In this document: piece after piece, positions 1 to 6,678 of the stretch | How the letters are laid out: every line of letters begins with the position of its first letter | Position numbering within the stretch: the stretch's first letter is position 1 | Source: Bacillota bacterium | Lineage (GTDB): Bacteria; Bacillota; Clostridia; Acetivibrionales; DTU013 | Reading direction: 5' to 3' | DNA: 6,892 nucleotides | Assembly: GCA_023439545.1 (NCBI GenBank) | Contig: JAEXNT010000034.1 | Coordinates: 1-6,892, forward strand | The notes under the pieces: generated by a model | Told to the model about the DNA's origin: nothing | The model's input: the letters and a program-made list of their open reading frames with translations, nothing else | Database searches by the model: none | Translations under genes and position numbers: made by a program

Positions 1-2
1 AA

Positions 3-1298
3 GCGCGTTCCCTGTACTGGGATCAAGCTAACGACGGCTTGTTTTCGAAGGGTATCGACGCCTGGTGGTGTGATTCAAGCGAGCCCGTGACGCCTGAATG
101 GGGAGAACTGGTAAAGCCTGAGCCCGATCACAACTATATGGCATATCACAGCTCTGCAAAGGTTTACATGGATGAAGCCTTTACAAACTCATACGCACTG
201 TTCCATTCAAGAGCAGTTTATGAAGGGCAGAGGAGAACCTCCCGGGACAAGAGGGTCGTCAACCTGACAAGAAGCGGTTATACGGGACAGCAAAGGTACG
301 GCTCAATCGTGTGGTCAGGGGATACCTGCGCGAAATGGAGTACGCTTGAAAAGCAGATTCCGGCGGGTTTGAACCTTTGCGCCGCAGGGCTGCCCTACTG
401 GACTCTGGACATTGGAGCCTTCTTCGTCAAAAAAGGGCGCGCGTGGTTCTGGGACGGCGATTATGAGGACGGATGCCAGGATCCGGGCTACCGTGAGCTT
501 TACACACGCTGGCTGCAGTTTGGAGCCTTCCTTCCTGTATTCCGTTCACATGGCACAGATGCGAGAAGAGAGATATGGAACTTTGGCGAAAAAGGCGAAA
601 TGTTCTATGACGCTATAGTAAAGTTTATCGAGCTGCGCTACCGGCTCATGCCCTATATTTATTCGTTGGCGGCAATGGTTACTTTCAAGGATTATACCAT
701 GATGAGGCTGCTTGCGTTTGATTTCATGGAGGATAAAAAGGTATATTCCATCAGGGACCAGTATATGTTCGGAAATTCGCTTATGATCTGTCCCGTAACC
801 AAACCTATGTATTTCGATAGGGGCTCGGTTCCCCTGGGGAATACTGATAAGGCAAGGAAGGTCTATTTGCCCGAGGGTACGGACTGGTTTGATTTCTGGA
901 CAAACGAAAAATTTCACGGAGGAACAACTATTGCCGCAGCTGCGCCGATAGATATCATGCCTGTCTTTGTGAAAGCGGGGTCCATAATACCGATGACGGC
1001 GGTCGCACAGCACAGTGCGGAGAGCTCCGAAGATCAGATCCGGCTGATGGTATATCCTGGGGCCGACGGCTCGTTTACGCTGTACCAGGATGAGCAGGAC
1101 AACTACAACTATGAAAGCGGCGACTATTCCACCGTCGATATTTACTGGAATGACGCGGAAAGCCTTTTGACGCTTGGAAAGCGTGAAGGACATTTCGATG
1201 GCATGGCTGATACTATCAGCTTCACCATAGAGGTAATCGGAAAGAAGCAGGCGGATATTAAGTACAACGGCGGACGATTTAAATACAATATGCTCTGA
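3..1298 (+). CDS. GH31 family glycosidase, alpha-xylosidase-like (5'-truncated)
   Basis: The reading frame is open from base 3, so the gene enters from the left edge and its true start is outside the window; the TTG at 39 is just an internal Leu codon. The visible 431 residues are the second half of a retaining GH31 alpha-glycosidase. The motif DAWWCDSSEP carries the likely nucleophile Asp (codon 72-74). WSGD carries the likely acid/base Asp (codon 321-323). RSHG (His at 549-551) fits the substrate-binding histidine, followed by REIWNFGE. YRLMPYIYSLA, the proximal C-terminal beta domain (about 690-1000) and a DUF5110-like distal beta domain (about 1030-1290) follow in family order. These motifs resemble the XylS/BoGH31A type of alpha-xylosidases, which remove alpha-1,6-xylose from xyloglucan oligosaccharides; alpha-glucosidase activity cannot be excluded. 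Probably co-transcribed with the GH36 gene 56 bp downstream. Confidence 0.9.
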   Translation, partial: ARSLYWDQANDGLFSKGIDAWWCDSSEPVTPEWGELVKPEPDHNYMAYHSSAKVYMDEAFTNSYALFHSRAVYEGQRRTSRDKRVVNLTRSGYTGQQRYGSIVWSGDTCAKWSTLEKQIPAGLNLCAAGLPYWTLDIGAFFVKKGRAWFWDGDYEDGCQDPGYRELYTRWLQFGAFLPVFRSHGTDARREIWNFGEKGEMFYDAIVKFIELRYRLMPYIYSLAAMVTFKDYTMMRLLAFDFMEDKKVYSIRDQYMFGNSLMICPVTKPMYFDRGSVPLGNTDKARKVYLPEGTDWFDFWTNEKFHGGTTIAAAAPIDIMPVFVKAGSIIPMTAVAQHSAESSEDQIRLMVYPGADGSFTLYQDEQDNYNYESGDYSTVDIYWNDAESLLTLGKREGHFDGMADTISFTIEVIGKKQADIKYNGGRFKYNML

Positions 1299-1343
1299 TC
1301 AGGACCAGTCCAATATACAAAGGAAATAAAAATTTTGGAGATT

Positions 1344-1347
1344 GGAG
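1344..1347 (+). promoter_or_regulatory. Ribosome binding site of the GH36 gene
   Basis: GGAG lies 7 nt before the ATG at 1355, and a second GGAG is at 1337-1340. This spacing supports the chosen start. The 56-bp gap to the GH31 stop codon shows no terminator and no convincing promoter, which favours co-transcription of the two genes. Confidence 0.7.
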
Positions 1348-1354
1348 TAATACC

Positions 1355-3457
1355 ATGAAAGAAATATTATCCCAATATATTTTAGGAACTGCAGCAGTCC
1401 GGTATTATATTGAAACCGAAACACAATGTGTCGGAATGGTATTATTGCCGGCATGTCGTATCCTGGAGTCCGTCGGCATAAAAGATTGCAGAATCGAGCC
1501 TCTGGTCCAGCTGAAGCTTTTGGGTGACGCCTATCCGAATGGATTTTCACATGGACATACCATGCGCAACAGCGAGACTGTCAGTCATTTCAAATATAAG
1601 GAACAGAAGCTCCTGGAAGAAAGCTCCGCCAAAACTGTTGTTACAGTGCTGAAGGATGACCGCGGTCTATCGTTGGAGCATCGCCTAACATGGTATTCGG
1701 GCTATTCAGCTTTGGAAACCTGCTCCGTTTTCAATAATTGCAGCTCTGGCGCCGTAAGTCTTGAGATGATTTCCAGCTTTGCGATGGGGGAAATAACTCC
1801 TTACGAACCGGATGATGCGCCCGGTACGCTTATACTGCACAGATTGAAAAGCGCGTGGAGCGCCGAGGGCCGGCTTGAAAGCCTGCCGGTTGAGGATTTG
1901 GGGCTGGAGCCCTCCTGGACTTCATATGGGGTCAGATCCGAGCGCTTTGGCCAGATCGGGTCCATGCCTGTCAGAAAGTTTTTCCCGTACGCTGTGATCG
2001 AGGACATCAAAAATAAAGTAAGCTGGGGAGTACAGATAGCCTGCGCATCCTCCTGGCAGATCGAGGTCAGCAGAACGGATAATGCGCTTTGCCTGTCCGG
2101 AGGACTTGCAGACAGGGAGTTCGGGCATTGGATGAAGAAGATCGGACCCGGCGAAACGTTCACTACTCCAAAAGCAATCCTGTCCGTATCTGAAGGCGGG
2201 ATCGACGATGTATCACGAATAATGACCGACCTGCACTCACGGTATTTAGCAGATCTGCCTTCCTCCGAAAACGAGCTTCCCGTCATATTCAACGAATACT
2301 GCACAACCTGGGGCAATCCGACAGAAGACTACATACGTCGGGCTGCTGATGTACTGATAGGACGCGGCATAAAATATTTTATAATCGACTGCGGCTGGTA
2401 CAAGGAAGACGGCAGAAAATGGGAGAACAGCATGGGTGACTGGAGGCTTTGCGAATCGCAGTTCCCCGGCGGCTTCGAGAACACTCTCGACAAAATACGC
2501 AAATGTGGTATGATTCCTGGAATATGGTTCGAGTTTGAAGTGTGCGGTGAGGAATCCGATGCGTACAATAAAACAGAGCACCTGCTTAAACGGGACGGCT
2601 ATGTCATAACTGCGGGACGGCGCTTCTGGGATATGGAAGATCCTTTTGTACATGAATATCTGACGGATAAGGTTATTAACTTCTTGAAGAAATATAATTT
2701 CGGGTACCTTAAAATAGATTACAACGACAACATCGGTATCGGCTGCGATGGTGCGGAATCTTTCGGAGAAGGCCTCAGGAAAAAGGTGTTGGCTTCGCAG
2801 CGGTTTATCGGAGAGATCAAAAGACAGATACCCGACCTGGTAATTGAGAACTGCTCCTCGGGAGGACACAGGCTCGAACCCTCGATGATGTTTCTGACCA
2901 GCATGTCTTCTTTTTCGGATGCCCATGAGTGTATTGAGATCCCGATTATCGCAGCAAACCTCCACCTCGCGATTCTTCCGCGGCAGAGCCAGATATGGGC
3001 GGTCCTGCGCAAGAAGGACGACGAACGCCGCCTGGTGTATTCCCTGGCCAATACGTTTTTGGGCAGGATGTGCCTTTCAGGCGATGTGTTCGATTTGAAT
3101 AAAGAGCAATGGGATATAGTCGGTGAAAGTATTGCGTTTTATAACAAGGTTTCGTCAACTATCAGAGACGGCTCAAGCTACCGTTTCGGGCCGCCTGTTA
3201 AAAGCTACCGCCATCCGGAGGGCTGGCAGGCGCTCCTGAGAGTAAGGAACGATAAAAGGCAGGCCATTGTTGTCGTGCATACTTTCGGAGGGAAGCTGCC
3301 GGATACCATTTGTATTGAAAATCCCGCTATAAAAACGCTGGCCATTACGGGAGTTTTTTCTGAAAAGGGGTTGAAGGCTAAAATGAAGGACGGCCGCCTC
3401 GAAGCGGCTTTGCCGGATAATTTCCAGGCGATGGTCATTTGTCTTGAGCATATTTGA
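1355..3457 (+). CDS. GH36 family alpha-galactosidase-like glycosidase
   Basis: A complete 700-residue protein, the usual size for GH36. It lacks a signal peptide, so it should act in the cytoplasm on imported oligosaccharides. The N-terminal beta-sandwich spans roughly residues 1-305, with the (FGH...PGE.F.TPKA) signature near its end. A TIM barrel (about 308-610) and a small C-terminal beta domain (about 620-700) follow. Visible active-site motifs are IIDCGWY (Asp345), MGDW (Asp362, Trp363), YLKIDYN with the likely nucleophile Asp455, ENCSSGGHR (Cys500, Arg506) and FSDAHE with the likely acid/base Asp522. By family knowledge it releases terminal alpha-galactose with retention. However, the region after Asp522 (ILPRQSQIWAVLR) differs from the classical AgaA/RafA type, so a different alpha- or beta-L-configured sugar is possible. 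The ATG follows a good GGAG. The gene converges on the araC-type gene, with 24 bp between the stop codons. Confidence 0.9.
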   Translation: MKEILSQYILGTAAVRYYIETETQCVGMVLLPACRILESVGIKDCRIEPLVQLKLLGDAYPNGFSHGHTMRNSETVSHFKYKEQKLLEESSAKTVVTVLKDDRGLSLEHRLTWYSGYSALETCSVFNNCSSGAVSLEMISSFAMGEITPYEPDDAPGTLILHRLKSAWSAEGRLESLPVEDLGLEPSWTSYGVRSERFGQIGSMPVRKFFPYAVIEDIKNKVSWGVQIACASSWQIEVSRTDNALCLSGGLADREFGHWMKKIGPGETFTTPKAILSVSEGGIDDVSRIMTDLHSRYLADLPSSENELPVIFNEYCTTWGNPTEDYIRRAADVLIGRGIKYFIIDCGWYKEDGRKWENSMGDWRLCESQFPGGFENTLDKIRKCGMIPGIWFEFEVCGEESDAYNKTEHLLKRDGYVITAGRRFWDMEDPFVHEYLTDKVINFLKKYNFGYLKIDYNDNIGIGCDGAESFGEGLRKKVLASQRFIGEIKRQIPDLVIENCSSGGHRLEPSMMFLTSMSSFSDAHECIEIPIIAANLHLAILPRQSQIWAVLRKKDDERRLVYSLANTFLGRMCLSGDVFDLNKEQWDIVGESIAFYNKVSSTIRDGSSYRFGPPVKSYRHPEGWQALLRVRNDKRQAIVVVHTFGGKLPDTICIENPAIKTLAITGVFSEKGLKAKMKDGRLEAALPDNFQAMVICLEHI

Positions 3458-3481
3458 AATGTTTCTTCCCGGTTCAGCTTG

Positions 3482-4339
3482 CTACAGGCAGGCTTTGCGA
3501 TAGAAGGTAGGGGAACATCCCCGGATCTTCCTGAAAGTGCGGTTGAAGGTGGCGAGACTGTTGAAACCCGATTCCAGAGCAATTTCAAGAATGGGCTTTT
3601 CACTGTGCTTCAACAGCTTTTCCGCCTGCCTTGCCCTGTAGCCGTTCAGGTAATTAAGGAAATTCTGGCCTGTCACATCCTTGAAGAGTCTCGAAAAATA
3701 GTATTCGCTGAAACCTACGTAGTTTGAAATATCTTTCAATGTTATCTCGGAAGGGTAATTTTTTTCTATATATTCAAATGCCCGTTCGATCTGCTTGAGC
3801 CCTGCTATCTTCCTGCTTCCCTCGACGACGCCGGATATGATCTCCCTGGTTGCAAGATGCCTTGAAACAAGGACTATTATGTCGAATATCCTTGCGTTGA
3901 GTGAAAGAGCATAAGCATAATCCTTCTTTTCGTATTCGTTTACAAGGTCGAGTATACAACGTTCAATAGATTGCTGCAATTCAGGCTCGCCGGCTTTGTT
4001 TATCCTGACGGTGTTTTTCATGTAAGGCCTTATATTGTTGATCCCGCCGAAACAATCGAGAGAAGTGATGTCGAACTGAATTATGTCCCGTTCTCCGCCC
4101 TTGCTGCTTGCCGTTATTTCATGTATTTCACCCGAAGGTATCAGCAGCAGGTCTCCGTCGGACAGAGGGTATTCGGTACCGGAGACATCGATGCGGCAGC
4201 AGCCGGACTTGTTGTATACGAGTTCGGCGGCATTGTGCCAGTGCAGGGGATATTGGAATTCCTCGTTGTTATTGATGATCAGACGGAACGGATATTGCTC
4301 CGTGAATATCTCCTTCTCGTGAAGGCCTTCAAGTATCAT
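3482..4339 (-). CDS. AraC/XylS-family transcriptional regulator with N-terminal cupin sensor
   Basis: A complete 285-residue protein of typical AraC-family length. Residues about 15-90 form a cupin-like sugar-binding domain. The pattern is HWHNAAE (His33, His35, Glu39), then the DGDLLLIP turn (62-68) and His73. A helical linker follows (about 125-175). The C-terminal part (about 180-285) is the paired helix-turn-helix DNA-binding domain. The first HTH is around 199-222 and ends in YYFSRLFKD. The second is around 250-277, with IALESGFNSLATFNRTFRK and the family's conserved G.SP turn. It most likely activates the neighbouring glycosidase genes in response to a sugar; which sugar is not visible. 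The ATG at 4339 is supported by an AGAGG 7 nt upstream. It lies downstream of the GH3 gene on the same strand, but a strong terminator separates them, so it is probably not simply co-transcribed. Confidence 0.95.
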   Translation of the reverse strand: MILEGLHEKEIFTEQYPFRLIINNNEEFQYPLHWHNAAELVYNKSGCCRIDVSGTEYPLSDGDLLLIPSGEIHEITASSKGGERDIIQFDITSLDCFGGINNIRPYMKNTVRINKAGEPELQQSIERCILDLVNEYEKKDYAYALSLNARIFDIIVLVSRHLATREIISGVVEGSRKIAGLKQIERAFEYIEKNYPSEITLKDISNYVGFSEYYFSRLFKDVTGQNFLNYLNGYRARQAEKLLKHSEKPILEIALESGFNSLATFNRTFRKIRGCSPTFYRKACL

Positions 4340-4344
4340 ACCAA

Positions 4345-4351
4345 CACCTCT
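4345..4351 (-). promoter_or_regulatory. Ribosome binding site of the AraC-type gene
   Basis: On the minus strand AGAGGTG precedes the ATG at 4339, with 7 nt between AGAGG and the start codon. It sits only about 15 nt after the U-tract of the upstream terminator, so any mRNA reading araC from upstream must pass that hairpin. Confidence 0.65.
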
Positions 4352-4365
4352 GGTTACATGATACC

Positions 4366-4406
4366 AAAAAGAGGCGCATCCCGCAACTGAATGCCGGAAG
4401 CGCCCC
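4366..4406 (-). terminator. Intrinsic terminator between the GH3 and AraC genes
   Basis: Read on the minus strand, bases 4406-4371 fold into a hairpin with 15-position arms (4392-4406 and 4371-4385). It has 12 Watson-Crick pairs, one G-U pair and two single mismatches (4382/4395 and 4378/4399). The loop is 6 nt (4386-4391), and five Ts (4370-4366) follow directly. This is the classic rho-independent terminator layout, placed about 50 nt after the GH3 stop codon. On the plus strand no T-tract follows the hairpin, so it should act on minus-strand transcripts only. It could equally serve as an attenuator in an araC leader, because it ends 26 nt before the araC start codon. Confidence 0.85.
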
Positions 4407-4420
4407 CGAAGACTTTAAAA

Positions 4421-4451
4421 GCTTTATGCATATTGGCTTTATGCGGCTTTA
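4421..4451. repeat. Short direct repeat in the GH3-AraC spacer
   Basis: The 9-mer GCTTTATGC occurs at 4421-4429 and exactly again at 4436-4444 (15-bp period). A third partial copy, GCTTTA, is at 4446-4451. Because it lies between the GH3 stop codon and the terminator, upstream of araC, it could be an operator for the regulator itself. AraC proteins often bind direct repeats, but the spacing here is shorter than the roughly 21 bp usual for them, so this is only a candidate. Confidence 0.4.
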
Positions 4452-4456
4452 CCTTG

Positions 4457-6628
4457 TTACCACTTCATTTCCAGCCTGTTGCCCGTTACCTCGAAGGACG
4501 CCTTCTGCACCGGAGAGCCGGTAAGCTTGACACTTCTGTCGTCGGGCTGGCTGCCGGCGATGCAGATCTCGAAGCAGCCGGGTTCCAGGACGGCATTCCC
4601 GTCATTGTCTATCAAAGCGAGCTGGCGTGCTGTCAGGGTAAAGGAGACTTCCTTTTCTTCACCAGGCCTGAGCTCCACTTTTTTAACGCCCCTGAGCTGC
4701 CACTTCGGAACTGCTACGCTCGCCTCGACGTCTTTCAGGTAAAGCTGCACCGTTTCCTCGGAAGCGCGCTTCCCGGCATTTTTGACGCTGACGCTGCAGG
4801 TCGCCGGTTCGCCGGCCTTGATACTATAATTTACCTTTATCCCGCCGTACTCGAATTTGGTATAGCTCAGACCATAGCCGAAAGGATAAAGCGCCTCGGT
4901 CTTCATATATCTGTAAGTCCTGTTTTCCATCGAATAATCGTGGAAATCGGGCAGTTCCTCAGTGGATGCATAGAAAGTGACAGGCAGCCTGCCCGACGGG
5001 CTGTAGTCTCCGAAGAGCAGCGATGCAACCGCTTCACCTCCGCGTCCACCCGGATACCAGGCGTTTATGATGGCAGAGATGTGCTGATCGGCCCAATTCA
5101 CCGCAAGCGCGCTTCCGGTGAGAAGTACGAGCACCACCGGCTTGCCCGTGGCGTATATCTTTTCCATCAGTTCCTGCTGAAGGCCCGGCAGATTTAGATG
5201 CAGCTTGTCTCCGCTTGCATATTCGTTCGAAACGTCGCCTTCTTCCCCTTCGATCGTAGCGTCAAGCCCAAGGCACAGTACGACCACGTCGGATCTTTCG
5301 GCAATGGCGAGCGCCTCGCCGAACAGGTTACGGACCTCCGCAAGTCCGTATTTCTTGTCCCTGTACAGATGGCACCCCTGCGAGTAGTACACTCTTGTAT
5401 CGCTGCCGACTGCCTGGCGGATACCGTCCAATACGGTGACATACCTGTCGGAGGCGCCGAAATAGTTGCCCTGCAAGGCATCGCGGCTATCAGCGTTAGG
5501 ACCTATGACAGCAATGGATTTGAGCTTTGACTTGTCAAGCGGCAGCAAATTGTTCTCGTTCTTCAGAAGCACCAGCGTTTTTCTCGCAACTTCCACGGAG
5601 AAATCACTGTGCTTTTCACAGCTGTTGAGTTCATACGGCGTATCGCTGAAAGGCACATGCTCGGGTTTATCGAACATGCCGAGTTTCATTCGGGTCATTA
5701 CGAGTCTTGTCAGTGACCTGTCGATGTCTTCCTCGCTGATCAGGCCCTCCTTGTGCGCTATGAGCAGATTTGCATACATGTTACCGCAGTTGACGTCGCA
5801 GCCGTTTTTGAGGGCCAGGGCCACTGATTCCGGAGCGGTCTTTGTTACCATATGTCCTTCATGGAAGTCCTTGATCGCCCAGCAGTCCGAGGTTACGTGG
5901 CCTTTGAAGCCCCATTCGTCGCGAAGTATGTCCTGGAGCAGCGTTTTGCTGCCGCAGCAAGGTTCGCCGTTCGTCCTGTTATATGCGCCCATTACCGCTT
6001 CAACTCCGGCTTCTCTGACCAGTTCGCCGAAAGCGGGCAGGTATGTCTCGCGCATATCCTTCTTTGATGCGACTGCGTTGAACTGGTGCCTTTCGCTTTC
6101 GGGACCGCTGTGGACCGCATAATGCTTAGCGCAGGCGGCAGCTTTCAGGTACTTTTTGTCGTTCCCCTGTATGCCCTTGACGAACGCAACGCCGAGCCTT
6201 CCCGTCAGGTAGGGGTCTTCGCCGTATGTCTCATGTCCGCGGCCCCACCTTGGGTCCCTGAATATGTTTATATTAGGAGACCAGAAGGTCAGCCCCTTGT
6301 ATATGTCATGATCGCCCTTGCGGATGTTCTCGTTGTATTTTGCTCTGCCTTCGGTAGAAATCACATCGGCGATCCTGAATATCAGGTCCTCGTCAAAAGT
6401 GGCAGCCAGACCGATAGCCTGCGGAAATACGGTAGCGACGCCTGCTCTTGCGACGCCGTGCAGCGCTTCGTTCCACCAGTTGTATGCGGGTATGCCCAGC
6501 CTCGGGATCGCGGCGGAGCCGTGCACCATTTGGGTAACCTTCTCTTCAAGCGTCATGCGGCATACAAGATCTTTGGCGCGTTCTTCGAAACCAAGGCTTT
6601 CGTCCAGATAAGCAGGTACCTTTTCCAT
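4457..6628 (-). CDS. GH3 family beta-glucosidase / beta-xylosidase
   Basis: A 723-residue protein with the full GH3 three-domain plan and no signal peptide, so probably cytoplasmic. The TIM-barrel domain (about 10-310) contains NWWNEALHG, DPRWGRGHETYGEDP, Lys168-His169 in AKHYAVHSGPE, and GHVTSDCWAI with the likely nucleophile Asp248. The alpha/beta sandwich (about 360-570) has AVIGPNAD and TIEGEEGD, where Glu460 or Glu462 would be the acid/base. A fibronectin-III-like domain (about 600-690, EETVQLYLKD...RGVKKVEL.PGE) ends the protein. The SDC motif and the KHYAVHSGPE region resemble the beta-xylosidase branch of GH3, so xylosidase, glucosidase or mixed exo-activity are all possible. I chose the ATG at 6628 because GGGAGG lies 7 nt upstream. 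An in-frame ATG at 6685 would add 19 residues, but it lies inside the repeat array and its SD-like bases abut it. The gene ends in a strong terminator. Confidence 0.93.
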   Translation of the reverse strand: MEKVPAYLDESLGFEERAKDLVCRMTLEEKVTQMVHGSAAIPRLGIPAYNWWNEALHGVARAGVATVFPQAIGLAATFDEDLIFRIADVISTEGRAKYNENIRKGDHDIYKGLTFWSPNINIFRDPRWGRGHETYGEDPYLTGRLGVAFVKGIQGNDKKYLKAAACAKHYAVHSGPESERHQFNAVASKKDMRETYLPAFGELVREAGVEAVMGAYNRTNGEPCCGSKTLLQDILRDEWGFKGHVTSDCWAIKDFHEGHMVTKTAPESVALALKNGCDVNCGNMYANLLIAHKEGLISEEDIDRSLTRLVMTRMKLGMFDKPEHVPFSDTPYELNSCEKHSDFSVEVARKTLVLLKNENNLLPLDKSKLKSIAVIGPNADSRDALQGNYFGASDRYVTVLDGIRQAVGSDTRVYYSQGCHLYRDKKYGLAEVRNLFGEALAIAERSDVVVLCLGLDATIEGEEGDVSNEYASGDKLHLNLPGLQQELMEKIYATGKPVVLVLLTGSALAVNWADQHISAIINAWYPGGRGGEAVASLLFGDYSPSGRLPVTFYASTEELPDFHDYSMENRTYRYMKTEALYPFGYGLSYTKFEYGGIKVNYSIKAGEPATCSVSVKNAGKRASEETVQLYLKDVEASVAVPKWQLRGVKKVELRPGEEKEVSFTLTARQLALIDNDGNAVLEPGCFEICIAGSQPDDRSVKLTGSPVQKASFEVTGNRLEMKW

Positions 6629-6635
6629 ATTTGTT

Positions 6636-6643
6636 CCTCCCTT
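6636..6643 (-). promoter_or_regulatory. Ribosome binding site of the GH3 gene, formed by the first repeat unit
   Basis: On the minus strand AAGGGAGG stands 7 nt before the ATG at 6628, near-ideal spacing, and this decides the start codon. The motif belongs to the gene-proximal copy of the tandem array: similarity between this copy and the next stops right after GGAGGA, at base 6635. A possible weak stem pairs TTCCTT (6659-6654) with AAGGGA (6643-6638) across a 10-nt loop, which could partly hide the site. Confidence 0.75.
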
Positions 6644-6663
6644 GAATGTTTTAAAGGAAATCC

Positions 6664-6678
6664 GCGCCATAAGGGCGC
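6664..6678. other. Small GC-rich hairpin repeated in every array unit
   Basis: GCGCC (6664-6668) and GGCGC (6674-6678) form a perfect 5-bp stem around a 5-nt loop. The same element recurs at 6714-6728, 6764-6778, 6813-6827 and 6862-6876, once per unit. No T-tract follows on the minus strand, so it is not a typical terminator. It could structure the GH3 leader RNA or be a palindromic protein-binding site; neither is shown. Confidence 0.5.

Noticed and set aside
39..41. TTG as a start codon for the GH31 gene
   Set aside because: The same frame is open and reads family-like sequence (YWDQANDGLFSKGIDAWW) from base 3, so the gene is simply cut by the window edge.
546..1193. 215-codon minus-strand reading frame with a hydrophobic stretch
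   Set aside because: It is antisense to conserved GH31 C-terminal domains. The hydrophobic segment is a by-product of the opposite-strand codons.
1314..1319. TATACA as a -10 box for a separate GH36 promoter
   Set aside because: No acceptable -35 element lies about 17 bp upstream, so I do not call a promoter in this short gap.
4391..5197. 268-codon plus-strand reading frame
   Set aside because: It lies wholly antisense to the GH3 gene and its terminator region, and its translation shows no recognisable domain. It is a shadow of the GH3 codon pattern.
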